Below, piece by piece: positions 32,966-41,855 of a stretch of 44,568 nt of DNA. The notes beneath the pieces were generated by a model. That model ran no database searches. It was not told where the DNA came from and saw nothing but the letters and a program-made list of their open reading frames with translations. The DNA is from JAFANK01 sp036741695 (GTDB lineage: Bacteria > Vulcanimicrobiota > Vulcanimicrobiia > Eremiobacterales > Eremiobacteraceae). Position 1 is the stretch's first letter. The number at the start of each line of letters is the position of its first letter. Where the stretch lies: contig DAINRU010000018.1 in the NCBI GenBank assembly GCA_036741695.1, forward strand, positions 1 through 44,568, given 5' to 3'. The translations under genes and the position numbers were made by a program.

Positions 32966-33018
32966 GCGCTACCGCCTCATAAGGGAATTGTCGCAGGCCC
33001 TTCGCTTCAAAGGGTGTG

Positions 33019-33052
33019 GTTCCTATCGCGGCAATCGTGCCATGATAGGAAC
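33019..33052. promoter_or_regulatory. Long hairpin over the 5' end of the MscS gene
   Basis: GTTCCTATC (33019-33027) pairs perfectly with GATAGGAAC (33044-33052). Inside it GGCA (33030-33033) pairs with TGCC (33038-33041) around an ATCG loop, leaving only a small internal mismatch. The ATG at 33042 lies within the stem. It could be a protein operator in the divergent promoter region, or an RNA structure that hides that ATG and favours the GTG at 33081. Confidence 0.6.
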
Positions 33053-33881
33053 GCTCAGCGGTGGGGTGAAAGCGCCGAGCGTGGAGCACGTCACAACGAT
33101 ATTCGGCACGCGCTGGATGCAGTCGATCATCGCGATCGTCGTCGCCTTCCTGATCTGGCGCCTGATTGATGCCGGCATCACACGTTTCTTCGCGCGCCGC
33201 TTCATCGGCCGGTTCATCCCGCGCGTGCCCACCTACGCAAGCCTTGCGAAATCGCTCACCTGGGTGATCGTCCTCTTCGTCGTGATCCTTGTGCTGCTCA
33301 ACATCTGGAGCGTCAACATCGCCCCGGCGCTGTGGTCGGCCGGCGCGCTGAGCGTGGTCATCGGCCTAGGAGCGCAGGCCATGCTGCGCGACCTCATCGC
33401 CGGGGTGTTCTTGCTCTTCGACGACACCTTCGACGTGGGCGACGGCGTTGAACTGACCACCCCCAACGGCGTGGTCAGCGGCGTCGTCGAGAACATAACG
33501 CTGCGCGAGACGCGTGTCGTCGACCCACGTGGCTGCATCATCTCCGTGCCCAACGGCAACATCGTGTTCGCGGCCAACACGACGCGTCTGCCTTCTCGCA
33601 TCCGCGTCGGCGTGACCGTGCCGCTGCGCACCGGCGTCGTGGCCCTGCGCCAACGTATCGGTGAGATCGCAGACAAAGCGGCGCAATCGAGCGACGTCCA
33701 GGTCGACCACGTCGCCGTGCGTTTGGACGACGTGAACCCCCAGAACGCGACCTTCAGCATCTCGTTCCACGTCAACCGCCAGCACGCGCTTGCGGCGGAG
33801 GCGTTCCTGCGCGAGATGGTGGCGACGACGCTTCAGGCTGAAGGGCTGTTGCCCGGCGTTACGCCTGAGGATAGGCACTAG
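33042..33881 (+). CDS. MscS-family mechanosensitive ion channel
   Basis: This small-conductance mechanosensitive channel releases solutes on osmotic downshock. Three transmembrane helices are visible (about 24-43, 66-85, 91-118 from ATG). The pore-lining TM3 carries the Gly/Ala pattern GALSVVIGLGAQAMLRDLIAGVFLLF-type, and the following beta domain has VGDGVELTT and RGCIISVPNGNI. The start is uncertain: ATG at 33042 lies inside a hairpin and lacks a Shine-Dalgarno, whereas GTG at 33081 has GGGGTGA 11 bases before it. Length is about 266-279 residues, close to minimal MscS. ychF follows one base after the stop. Confidence 0.88.
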   Translation: MIGTLSGGVKAPSVEHVTTIFGTRWMQSIIAIVVAFLIWRLIDAGITRFFARRFIGRFIPRVPTYASLAKSLTWVIVLFVVILVLLNIWSVNIAPALWSAGALSVVIGLGAQAMLRDLIAGVFLLFDDTFDVGDGVELTTPNGVVSGVVENITLRETRVVDPRGCIISVPNGNIVFAANTTRLPSRIRVGVTVPLRTGVVALRQRIGEIADKAAQSSDVQVDHVAVRLDDVNPQNATFSISFHVNRQHALAAEAFLREMVATTLQAEGLLPGVTPEDRH

Positions 33882-33882
33882 C

Positions 33883-34974
33883 ATGTCGCTCGCCTGCGGC
33901 ATCGTCGGATTGCCCAACGTCGGCAAGTCGACGCTCTTCAACGCCATGACGAGAGCAAGCGTGGTCGCCGAGAACTACCCGTTCGCCACCATCGATCCCA
34001 ACGTCGGCATCGTGCCCGTGCCCGATCCGCGCCTCGACGTGCTGGCGGAGATATTCTCGAGCAAACAGATCGTGCCGGCCACGACCAGCTTCATCGACAT
34101 CGCTGGGCTCGTCCGCGGCGCGTCCACAGGCGAAGGGTTGGGCAATGCGTTCCTCTCGCATATCCGTGAAGTCGATGCCGTCGCCATGGTCGTGCGTTGT
34201 TTCCAAGATCCCGACGTCATCCACGTCGAGGGCGGACCCGACCCGCTGCGCGACGTCGAGATCCTCACGACCGAACTCGCGCTGGCAGATCTGACGACGG
34301 TCGAGCGCCGGCTCGACAAGTCGCGCGCGCGCGCCAAGGCCGAGCCCAAGCTCGCTGACGAAGTCCAGGCGCTGGAGCGCATCGCCGCCACGTTGAACGA
34401 AGGCAAACCCGCGCTCGCGTTCGCGCGCGGATCGCGCGAGGCGGAGCTTGCACAGGAACTGTCGCTGCTCACCGCAAAGCCGCTGCTCTACGTCGCGAAC
34501 GTCGACGAGTCCGACACTGCGGCGTCAGCACGCGGTGTGGAGCAGCTCCAGATGCGTGCCCGCGCCGAAGGTTCGGAAGTCATCGCCCTAAGCGCAAAAC
34601 TCGAAGCCGAACTGGCCGCCTTGGCGCCGGCCGACGCCGATGCGTTCGCGCGCGAACTCGGGATCCAGTCGCGCGGCCTCGACCGTCTCATCGTCGCCGC
34701 CTACCGCCTGCTGCATCTCATGACGTTTCTGACCGCGGGGGAGAAGGAGACGCGCGCCTGGACCATCACGCAGGGCACGAAGGCGCCGGAGGCGGCGGGC
34801 AAGATCCATAGCGACATCGAGCGTGGTTTCATCCGGGCTGAGATCGCGTCGTTCGACGACCTGGCGCGGCTGCGAAGCCTCAACGCGGTCAAGGAGGCCG
34901 GCCTCTTGCGCAGCGAGGGCCGCGACTACGTGATGCAGGAAGGCGACGTCGTCAATTTCCGCTTCAATGTCTGA
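33883..34974 (+). CDS. ychF: Redox-regulated ATPase YchF (OLA1 family)
   Basis: This 363-residue Obg-like P-loop protein associates with ribosomes and hydrolyses ATP rather than GTP. GLPNVGKS (9-16), the switch DIAGLVRGAS and NVDE as the G4-equivalent (which favours adenine) are visible. A coiled-coil insert lies at about 140-190. The C-terminal TGS domain ends in EGDVVNFRFNV. ATG at 33883 is preceded by TGAGGAT. It is probably co-transcribed with the MscS gene. Confidence 0.96.
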   Translation: MSLACGIVGLPNVGKSTLFNAMTRASVVAENYPFATIDPNVGIVPVPDPRLDVLAEIFSSKQIVPATTSFIDIAGLVRGASTGEGLGNAFLSHIREVDAVAMVVRCFQDPDVIHVEGGPDPLRDVEILTTELALADLTTVERRLDKSRARAKAEPKLADEVQALERIAATLNEGKPALAFARGSREAELAQELSLLTAKPLLYVANVDESDTAASARGVEQLQMRARAEGSEVIALSAKLEAELAALAPADADAFARELGIQSRGLDRLIVAAYRLLHLMTFLTAGEKETRAWTITQGTKAPEAAGKIHSDIERGFIRAEIASFDDLARLRSLNAVKEAGLLRSEGRDYVMQEGDVVNFRFNV

Positions 34975-34992
34975 TCTTCTGGAGAAAGCACC

Positions 34993-36306
34993 ATGACAAC
35001 CGCCGCTGGCACGAGCCCTGGAACCGGATCCGCCAACCCGCACAAAGTGCCTGAAGCCTCGGTCTTCGGCGAGGCGATCGAATACTTCAACGAGGCGGCG
35101 GCCAACCTCGAGCTCGATCCCAACCTGAAACGCATTCTGACCCATCCCTCGCGTCAAGTCATCATCTCCATCCCCTTTCAGCGCGACAACGGCGAGTTCA
35201 ACGTCTACACGGGCTATCGCGTGCAGTACAGCTTTGCGCGCGGACCGGCCAAAGGAGGCGTGCGCTACCACCCGGATGTGACGCTCGATGAGGTCACGGC
35301 ACTCGCCTTTTGGATGACCTGGAAGTGCGCGGTCGTCGACTTGCCCTTCGGCGGTGGCAAGGGCGGCGTGACCTGTGACCCACGCATCCTCTCCCGCAAC
35401 GAGCTCGAGCGCCTGACCCGGCGCTATGCGGCGGAGATCATCGAGGTCATCGGACCAGATAAGGACGTGCCGGCGCCTGACGTCGGCACGACCCCGCAAA
35501 CCATGGCCTGGATCATGGACACCGTCTCCATGCACAACCGCGGCTACACGCCGGGTGTCGTGACTGGAAAACCACTCAACGTGGGCGGATCGCGTGGACG
35601 CGTCGAGGCGACCGGGCGCGGCGTCATGCACGCGATCGAATCGGCCCTCGACAAAATGGGCAAGTCGCTCGCCGGCCAGCGCGTCGTCGTGCAAGGCTTC
35701 GGCAACGTCGGCTCGATCTCGGCCAAGCTCTTGCACGAACACGGCGCGGTGATCGTCGGCATCAGCGACCAGTACGTCGGGCTCCACAAGAAGTCGGGCA
35801 TCGACGTCGAAGCCGCTCTGGCGCACATGAACGCGCCCGAGAATGAGCGACATTCGCTGGAGGGCCTCTTGCACTGCGAGACCGTCAGCAACTCAGAGCT
35901 CCTCGAGCTGCCGTGCGACATCTTGGTGCCGGCCGCCATCGAGAATCAGCTCACCGCCGACAACGCACGCAAGATCAAGGCGCACCTCATCGCCGAAGGC
36001 GCAAACGGCCCGACGACACCGGCGGCGGACGGTCTTTTCTCGCAAGCCGGCGTGACCGTCATCCCCGACATCCTGGCCAACGCGGGTGGGGTGACCGTGT
36101 CGTATTTCGAGTGGGCGCAAGACCGCATGGGGTATTACTGGCGCGAGCGCGAGGTCAACGAAAAGCTCGCCGAGGTGTTGCGCGAGAACTTCGACGCGGT
36201 CTGGGAGATCGCGCAGAACCGCAAGGTCACTTTGCGGACGGCCGCCTACATGCTGGCCATTCGGCGGGTCGTCGACGCCCTCATGACGCGCGGTATCTAC
36301 GCCTAG
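34993..36306 (+). CDS. gdhA: Glutamate dehydrogenase (Glu/Leu/Phe/Val family)
   Basis: This 437-residue enzyme interconverts glutamate and 2-oxoglutarate plus ammonia. Substrate-site K111 and catalytic K123 in PFGGGKGGV are present. The dinucleotide fold has VVVQGFGNVGS. The N-terminal GPAKGGVRYHP and C-terminal ANAGGVTVSYFEW are standard for the hexameric class. Cofactor preference is not certain. ATG has GGAGAA seven bases upstream. The stop overlaps the convergent glutaredoxin stop within a palindromic CTAG (36303-36306). Confidence 0.95.
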   Translation: MTTAAGTSPGTGSANPHKVPEASVFGEAIEYFNEAAANLELDPNLKRILTHPSRQVIISIPFQRDNGEFNVYTGYRVQYSFARGPAKGGVRYHPDVTLDEVTALAFWMTWKCAVVDLPFGGGKGGVTCDPRILSRNELERLTRRYAAEIIEVIGPDKDVPAPDVGTTPQTMAWIMDTVSMHNRGYTPGVVTGKPLNVGGSRGRVEATGRGVMHAIESALDKMGKSLAGQRVVVQGFGNVGSISAKLLHEHGAVIVGISDQYVGLHKKSGIDVEAALAHMNAPENERHSLEGLLHCETVSNSELLELPCDILVPAAIENQLTADNARKIKAHLIAEGANGPTTPAADGLFSQAGVTVIPDILANAGGVTVSYFEWAQDRMGYYWREREVNEKLAEVLRENFDAVWEIAQNRKVTLRTAAYMLAIRRVVDALMTRGIYA

Positions 36307-36539
36307 CGCCCGTGCCCATAGGTCTTTTCGAGATAGGGAATGATGAGGTCGTCATCATCGATCACCGTATCGCCGTCGACGAGCACCGGAACGGTCGGCT
36401 GGCCCGAGACCTCGACGACTTCCGTGCGCTCGCTGTGCCTGACAGGCACCTCGATCACCTCGTAGTCCAAACCAAGCTCATCGAGTTTCTTGCGGACTCT
36501 CTGACAATACCAACACCATTCGGCGTTGTAGAGTTTCAT
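36303..36539 (-). CDS. Glutaredoxin-like protein
   Basis: This 78-residue thioredoxin-fold protein has an N-terminal CWYC redox centre (about 9-12) and the cis-Pro segment GQPTVPVLVDGD. The C-terminal helix is DLIIPYLEKTYG. It resembles glutaredoxin-3/NrdH-like and GST-N-terminal-type proteins. I chose ATG at 36539, where the family begins (MKLYNAEWCWYC); longer in-frame starts add 25 unmatched residues. A perfect palindrome lies directly upstream. Confidence 0.88.
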   Translation of the reverse strand: MKLYNAEWCWYCQRVRKKLDELGLDYEVIEVPVRHSERTEVVEVSGQPTVPVLVDGDTVIDDDDLIIPYLEKTYGHGR

Positions 36540-36540
36540 T

Positions 36541-36552
36541 CGTGACGTCACG
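36541..36552. promoter_or_regulatory. Palindrome CGTGACGTCACG upstream of glutaredoxin
   Basis: This perfect 12-bp palindrome lies one base before the glutaredoxin ATG, in the 99-base spacer shared with the DUF169 gene. The position suits an operator for either divergent gene, and no regulator gene is adjacent. It may be chance. Confidence 0.3.
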
Positions 36553-36638
36553 ACGAGCGGACATCTGCGGGCACAATCATCGTCCTCTTGTTTGCGCCGC
36601 CAGGGCGCGCACACCCTGGTGAGGAAGCGACGAAAGCA

Positions 36639-37487
36639 ATGTCAATAGAGAGCACCAAGAAAGACGCGCAGCGCGAGGTCATTCCTTCCTCCTCCATCGA
36701 CCGGAAGCTCGTCGCCGCCAAGCTCGATGAGTTTGTACGGCCTTCGACGTTCCCGGTCGCAGTGAAATTTTTGCGCGCCGGAGAAGAGCCGCCGCCGAAG
36801 TCGCGCCGCCCCCTCGCCGACATGCAGCGCCACGTCACGGTATGCCAAGGCTGGGCGATCGCGCGCCGCTACGGATGGACGACTGTGTTGCGCGCTGAGG
36901 ACATGAAGTGTCCGCTAGGGGCACTGGTCGCGGGCTTCGCTCTACCCAACAAGTTCTACGAGGAAGGCAACTTGTGCGCCGGCATGTATACCGCGGACGC
37001 TCAAGCAGGCGCTCGCACGGAGGCGGCGGTGGAGAAGTTCGCGCCAGGCGAGATCGACGGCATCGTCTTTGGACCGCTGGCCCGCGTCGAGTTCGATCCC
37101 CAGATCCTCATCATCTACGGCAACGCGGCCCAGGTCATGCGCCTGGTGGCGGCGGCGCTCTACGCCCACGGCGGGCGCATCACCTCATCGTTTGCGGCAC
37201 GGATGGACTGCTCCGATCATCTCGTCGTACCGCTGCGTACCGATCAGCCGCAGGTCATCCTGCCCTGCAACGGGGACCGCATCTTCGCCGGCGCTCAAGA
37301 CGAAGAGATGGCATATACGACCCCGTGGAGCAAGGTCGGCGAGCTTGTGGAAGGCCTGGAAGGCACGCAAAAAGGCGGGGTCCGCTACCCTATACCGTCC
37401 TTTTTGACCTACGAACCGGGCATGCCCCGTAAATATGAGGAGCTGCTCACCATGCAGCGCGAGGAAAGGGCGAAGGCGGGCCCCTAG
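36639..37487 (+). CDS. DUF169 family protein
   Basis: This 282-residue member of the DUF169 family (COG2043-like) has unknown function. Conserved cysteines appear in VCQGWAIARR, MKCPLGAL and LCAGMYT. The segment FGPLARVEFDPQILIIYGNAAQVMRL is characteristic. A later cysteine-bearing stretch (MDCSDHLV, ILPCNGDR) may complete a metal or cofactor site. I chose ATG at 36639, preceded by GAGGAAG at 11 bases. An upstream in-frame TTG (36588) would add 17 atypical residues. Confidence 0.82.
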   Translation: MSIESTKKDAQREVIPSSSIDRKLVAAKLDEFVRPSTFPVAVKFLRAGEEPPPKSRRPLADMQRHVTVCQGWAIARRYGWTTVLRAEDMKCPLGALVAGFALPNKFYEEGNLCAGMYTADAQAGARTEAAVEKFAPGEIDGIVFGPLARVEFDPQILIIYGNAAQVMRLVAAALYAHGGRITSSFAARMDCSDHLVVPLRTDQPQVILPCNGDRIFAGAQDEEMAYTTPWSKVGELVEGLEGTQKGGVRYPIPSFLTYEPGMPRKYEELLTMQREERAKAGP

Positions 37488-37530
37488 GCGCGTCGAATTA
37501 TAGCAGTCGCAGGGAAGCCTGAGGTGGGGC

Positions 37531-38283
37531 ATGCGCCGCAACTACCGCCGCCTGACAATCGTCGCCTTCTTGATTTTCATCGTGGCATCCGCCGCGCTTC
37601 ACTTGACCGTTGGCTCGACCGTCGCCACCTTCTTCCCAAGCTGGCGATACGCGGGGACACCGGACCAGGCGATCTCCATCATCTCGCTCTCCCGTAAAGC
37701 GCTCGAGCAGCGTCAAGAACCCCCGACGCCTTCGCCCACCGCGCCGCCCAAGATCGTCACCCGCACCTCGACGCACCTAGCGCCGCTCAAGTACCGCGAG
37801 ATCACCCGCTTCGAGAAAGCGCAGCTCGCGGCCATCGTCGCGCCCGCGCGGAGACGGTCCAACCTTTACATCGTTGGATCGCGCCGTCCGAAACCGGGCA
37901 CGGAAGAAGCGCCGGCGGTGAGCAACGCGGTCGAACCAACGCCCACGCCAGGCAGCGCCGGTGCGCCCAAGGATACGGGTGGATCGAACGACGAGTCGAG
38001 TTCGAGCGTGTGGGGGGATGACAATCCGGTCAAGGTCCTGCAGGCAGTGCCCGTGGCGTTCAGCGCGGCACCGCCCAAGCCTGTGCGCATCGACGTCGAG
38101 GTCGGACCCGATGGCAACGTCGTAAGCCTGCACATCGTGCAGTCATCGGGCGATCCGAACGTCGACGAGATGGCGCTCGACGCGGCGCGCAAGACCGTCT
38201 TCGCACCTGCGACGCTCAACGGTCTGCCGGTCCACGGCAGCATCGTGCTCGAATATCCACCGGTCGGCAGCGGGAGCGTGTGA
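37531..38283 (+). CDS. TonB-like energy transducer protein
   Basis: In this 250-residue protein an N-terminal transmembrane anchor (about 8-27) is followed by a Pro/Thr-rich periplasmic spacer. The C-terminal TonB domain (about 183-246) reads VRIDVEVGPDGNVVSLHIVQ, then DEMALDAARKTVFAPA. TonB proteins transmit proton-motive force from ExbBD to outer-membrane receptors; ExbBD is not in the window. The presence of this gene suggests a diderm cell. ATG has GAGGTGGGGC immediately upstream. The stop overlaps the queG start (GTGA). Confidence 0.85.
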   Translation: MRRNYRRLTIVAFLIFIVASAALHLTVGSTVATFFPSWRYAGTPDQAISIISLSRKALEQRQEPPTPSPTAPPKIVTRTSTHLAPLKYREITRFEKAQLAAIVAPARRRSNLYIVGSRRPKPGTEEAPAVSNAVEPTPTPGSAGAPKDTGGSNDESSSSVWGDDNPVKVLQAVPVAFSAAPPKPVRIDVEVGPDGNVVSLHIVQSSGDPNVDEMALDAARKTVFAPATLNGLPVHGSIVLEYPPVGSGSV

Positions 38284-39476
38284 TCGAGCGGACGATCCCG
38301 GCAGTGCGCGACGCCAAGACACGGATACTCGCGCGTGCGCGTGCGATCGGGTTCGATCTCGTCGGCATCACCGATGCCGCTCCACTGGGCGACACCGAAG
38401 CGGTTTTCAAACAGCGTCGCGATCGCCGCTACCTCGAACGCTGGAACTACAGCGACAAGATCATCGAGGCCGCCTGCCGGCCTGCTGACGTGCTCGCCGG
38501 TGCGCGCTCCATCATCTGCACGGCCACGTCGTACTTCAGCGATGTCGAGCCCCACGACCCGGACGCGCCCGGCCTGCGCGGCGCGATATCGAACTACGCG
38601 TGGGGCGTCGACTACCACCGGGTCGTAGGACGCATGCTCGACGAGCTTGCGGCGTTCATCCGCGCCGAGTTTCCCGGCGCAGGATGCCTTGCGTGCGCGG
38701 ACACGGGACCGCTTGTGGACCGCGCGGCTGCCGCACGGGCTGGTCTGGGCTGGTTCGGCAAGAGCGCCAACCTGCTCACGAGAGAGTTCGGCTCCTACGT
38801 CTTCCTGGGCGAGCTGATCACAACGCTCGAGCTCGAACCCGACGAGCCGTTGCAGGCGAATTGCGGTCAGTGCGTCGATTGCGTCGTGCACTGTCCTACC
38901 GGCGCGATCTTGCCCGATGGAACGGTGGATGCGCGCCGCTGCATCTCGGACCTCACGCAGGCCAAGGGACCGATCCCGCGCGAGTGGCGCAAAGCGATCG
39001 GCAACAGGCTATGGGGCTGCGATTCGTGTCAGACGATCTGCCCGGTGAATGCTCGCAAAGCAGCGGCCCGGCATGCCGAATTCCAGCCGCTGCCGCACAT
39101 CGGCACCTCGATGGACCTCCCGGCGGTGCTGCGCATGACCAAGTCCCAGTTCCGTGAGTGGTTTGCGCCCACCGCCATGGCCTGGCGCGGCAAGGCTGTC
39201 CTGCAACGCAACGCCGCCGTCGCGCTCGGAAATTCCCGCGATGCGCGGGCCACACCTCATCTCATCGCCGCATTGCGCGACCGCAAGGCGCTCGTGCGCG
39301 GTCACGCCGCCTGGGCGCTAGGTGAGCTCGGGGGCGAGCCGGCTCGGCGCGCTTTGAACGAGCTGCTCGAGTCTGAGGCGGATGCATGGGTCCGCGATGA
39401 GGCAGAGCAGGCCCTCATGCGCTTTGAGGAAGAACCTGACGGCCTACGCTTGAGCGCGCGGAGGACGCATACATGA
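38280..39476 (+). CDS. queG: Epoxyqueuosine reductase QueG with C-terminal HEAT repeats
   Basis: This 398-residue cobalamin-dependent iron-sulfur enzyme makes queuosine in tRNA from its epoxide. The general-acid region is ADTGPLVDR (D141). Two 4Fe-4S sites are formed from C195, C198, C201 and C205, and from C247, C250 and C254 with an additional Cys such as C221. LGWFGKSANLL lines the active site. The last about 90 residues are HEAT-like repeats (GHAAWALGELGG), a common QueG extension. GTG start overlaps the upstream stop; the end overlaps the next gene by ATGA. Confidence 0.94.
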   Translation: MIERTIPAVRDAKTRILARARAIGFDLVGITDAAPLGDTEAVFKQRRDRRYLERWNYSDKIIEAACRPADVLAGARSIICTATSYFSDVEPHDPDAPGLRGAISNYAWGVDYHRVVGRMLDELAAFIRAEFPGAGCLACADTGPLVDRAAAARAGLGWFGKSANLLTREFGSYVFLGELITTLELEPDEPLQANCGQCVDCVVHCPTGAILPDGTVDARRCISDLTQAKGPIPREWRKAIGNRLWGCDSCQTICPVNARKAAARHAEFQPLPHIGTSMDLPAVLRMTKSQFREWFAPTAMAWRGKAVLQRNAAVALGNSRDARATPHLIAALRDRKALVRGHAAWALGELGGEPARRALNELLESEADAWVRDEAEQALMRFEEEPDGLRLSARRTHT

Positions 39477-40210
39477 ATCTCGGCTCAAATGAAATCACGT
39501 TCTGTGGGCATTCCTGTTTCGCTATCAAGACGCAGAGCGGCAAGCACTGGATGCTCGACCCATGGCTCGAGCAAAATCCGGCCTGTCCGACGCGCTTGAA
39601 GAATCCGGCTAAGGTGGATACCCTGCTCATCAGCCACGCGCATTTCGACCATATCGGCGATGCGCTGCGCCTCGCCACCAAGCATGACGCGACGGCCATC
39701 GGCATCTACGAGACGGTCGCTTGGCTGCAGAGAAAAGGCGTCAAGAAGATCCTCGGCTTCAACAAGGGCGGGACGATCGATCACGACGGCATCAATGTCA
39801 CCATGACGCACGCGCTGCATAGCTGCGGCATATCCGACGGCGATGATATCCTGTACGGTGGGGAGCCTTGCGGCTACGTCATCACCCTCGAGAACGGAGT
39901 GCGCATCTACCATGCCGGCGACACCGCCGTGTTCGGCGATATGAAGATCATCGGCGAGCTGTACAAACCCGATATTGCGCTCCTGCCGATCGGCGATTTC
40001 TACACGATGGATCCGCTGCAGGGAGCGTACGCGATCCGTCTGCTCGGCACGAAAGTGGTCGTGCCCATGCACTATGGCACGTTCCCCGCTCTCACTGGCA
40101 CACCAGAGCGGCTGCGCGAGCTCACCAAGGACGTCAGCGGGCTGCAGATCATCGACCTCAAGCCGGGCGAGACGCTGACCGGCGAGCTGAAGCGGCTCGT
40201 CCCCGCGTAA
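39473..40210 (+). CDS. UPF0173 metal-dependent hydrolase
   Basis: This 245-residue metallo-beta-lactamase-fold protein is UlaG-like. HAHFDH (55-60) is the metal motif. ITFCGHSCFAI starts the fold, YHAGDTAVFGD supplies the bridging Asp, and VVPMHYGTFP supplies the final His. The family's substrate is unknown. The ATGA junction indicates co-translation with queG. It converges on the DUF47 gene with two bases between stops. Confidence 0.92.
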   Translation: MNLGSNEITFCGHSCFAIKTQSGKHWMLDPWLEQNPACPTRLKNPAKVDTLLISHAHFDHIGDALRLATKHDATAIGIYETVAWLQRKGVKKILGFNKGGTIDHDGINVTMTHALHSCGISDGDDILYGGEPCGYVITLENGVRIYHAGDTAVFGDMKIIGELYKPDIALLPIGDFYTMDPLQGAYAIRLLGTKVVVPMHYGTFPALTGTPERLRELTKDVSGLQIIDLKPGETLTGELKRLVPA

Positions 40211-40212
40211 GC

Positions 40213-40830
40213 CTAGCTCGTCTTCACCACGATCTTGCCGATGAGCCGCCCGATCGCGTCGGCTCGGTCGGCGCTATTGCTCAGGTGGCGATAGACCTCG
40301 CGCACTTTGAAGATCAGCGACACATCGCTGCCCTCGAAGAGCTCGGCGAGGGCCGTACGGTAGCGGCTCTCGACCAGGTTCTCAGCGTGCTCGGCCTGAC
40401 CGGCTTTCGTCCAGGCCAGCTGTGGATCGCTCCGCAGCGCCTTCACCGCGGCGGCGATGTCGAGGCTCGCGTCTTCGAGTATCACGGCGATCGCGCGCAT
40501 GTGGTCGGTCGAGGATACCTTGAAGATGGCGATCTCGCGCGCAGCGTTATTCAGGTAGTCGATCATGTCGTCGATCGCTTCGCCGAGGTTGTAGATGTCC
40601 TGACGATCGATCGGTGTGATGAAGGCGTCTCGCAACGCGGTCGTCAGCTCGCGCACACAAGCGTCGGCCTCCTTCTCTAGCCGGTCGATCTCGTCAGACA
40701 GCGCCGGCTTTTCCTCGCTGACGTAGCGCCGGAACGTCTGCGCCACCTCGACCAAGAGGGCCACGTGATGATCCAACAGCGACAGAAAGCGGTCTTCGCG
40801 ACCGGGCATGAAGAGATCAGCCAACCACAT
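40213..40830 (-). CDS. DUF47/PhoU-like Pit accessory protein
   Basis: In this 205-residue all-helical PhoU-like protein the N-terminal LADLFMPGREDRFLSLLDHH and DRQDIYNLGEAIDDMIDYLNNAA are DUF47 signatures, including the acidic metal-binding helix. These proteins pair with Pit-type phosphate transporters and probably control them. The ATG lies three bases after the pit stop, so it is the last gene of a rocF-pit-DUF47 unit. Confidence 0.92.
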   Translation of the reverse strand: MWLADLFMPGREDRFLSLLDHHVALLVEVAQTFRRYVSEEKPALSDEIDRLEKEADACVRELTTALRDAFITPIDRQDIYNLGEAIDDMIDYLNNAAREIAIFKVSSTDHMRAIAVILEDASLDIAAAVKALRSDPQLAWTKAGQAEHAENLVESRYRTALAELFEGSDVSLIFKVREVYRHLSNSADRADAIGRLIGKIVVKTS

Positions 40831-40833
40831 AGT

Positions 40834-41832
40834 TCATCGTGCTCCGTGAAGCAGTGTGCGAAGGAGATAGGTCGCGGCGATGCCGGTCAAGAGTCCGATG
40901 GGTGCGGTGAGGAGCCATGCGCCGACGAGTTCGCCTGCCACTTGCCAGCGCAGCGCACGGGGGTTCGCGGACGCCCCAACGCCCATGATCGCGCTCGCGG
41001 TGGTTTCGGTCGTGCTCAGCGGTCCGCCCAGCGCCGAGGCGGTCAACACCGTCGCGGCCGCCGCGATCTGAAACGAGAGCGCGTGCAGCGGCCCGATGCG
41101 GAAAAGCTTGCCCCCGACCGTCTTCGCCACGCGCGTGCCGCCGACGGCCATTCCTGTGGCAAACGCGGCCACCGAGACGCCGATCGCCCAGAAGGGAACA
41201 ACAAACGACGATCCCGGCGTTCCGATGACCGTGGCGGCGACGATCAAGCCGACCATCTTCTCGGCATCGTTCGCCCCATAGCCGATCGCCTGCAACGCAA
41301 TGCTGACGTACTGCAGGCGCATGAGGCGTAGGCCCGTGCGCAGGTCGACATTGCGCAGTGCGAACACCGCCAGCGTGTAGATGATTGCTCCCGCGACGAA
41401 GCCGACGAGGATCGAACCGACCAGGCTGAGGCCGACCTTCGCGACGCCCGACCACATGAGGTCGGGCAGCTGGCGCGTCACGATGAGCGAGCCGATCGTC
41501 GCGCTGACGAGCGCCACAGATGCTGAGACCGGCACCCTCACGGCATAGGCGAGCAAGAGGGCGAGCATCCCGCCCATTAAGCCCCCGGTCAGCGGGAGTT
41601 GACCGACCACGCGATAATCGACGATCCCGTGACCGATCGTCTGCGCGACGGCAGTGCCGGCGATGAGCGGACCGGCAAACGCTCCGACAGTGATGATGAC
41701 GAATGCCACTCCCGGTGGTATGGTCCTGCTCGACGTTGCCGCGGCGAGCAAGTTGCCGCCATCATTGAATCCGGCAACCACGTTGAACGCGATCGCGAGA
41801 GCAACTGCGGTGAGGATGCCGGTGTCGTGCGT
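40834..41832 (-). CDS. pit: Pit-family inorganic phosphate transporter, apparent ACG start
   Basis: This polytopic PiT permease imports phosphate with a cation. The two inverted PiT signatures are GFNDGGN near the N-terminus and YGANDAEK in the second half. The first canonical start in frame is GTG at 41781, but it falls inside TM1, only three codons before GFND. The coding frame continues upstream with clear TM1 sequence (ILTAVALAIAF). No ATG, GTG or TTG occurs in frame in the 23-base gap after rocF or further upstream. ACG at 41832, nine bases after AGGCGG, would give 332 residues, the length of B. subtilis Pit. A non-canonical start or a sequence error is needed. Confidence 0.88.
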   Translation of the reverse strand, partial: THDTGILTAVALAIAFNVVAGFNDGGNLLAAATSSRTIPPGVAFVIITVGAFAGPLIAGTAVAQTIGHGIVDYRVVGQLPLTGGLMGGMLALLLAYAVRVPVSASVALVSATIGSLIVTRQLPDLMWSGVAKVGLSLVGSILVGFVAGAIIYTLAVFALRNVDLRTGLRLMRLQYVSIALQAIGYGANDAEKMVGLIVAATVIGTPGSSFVVPFWAIGVSVAAFATGMAVGGTRVAKTVGGKLFRIGPLHALSFQIAAAATVLTASALGGPLSTTETTASAIMGVGASANPRALRWQVAGELVGAWLLTAPIGLLTGIAATYLLRTLLHGAR

Positions 41833-41855
41833 TGGCTCTAGCCGCCTTCTATCGT

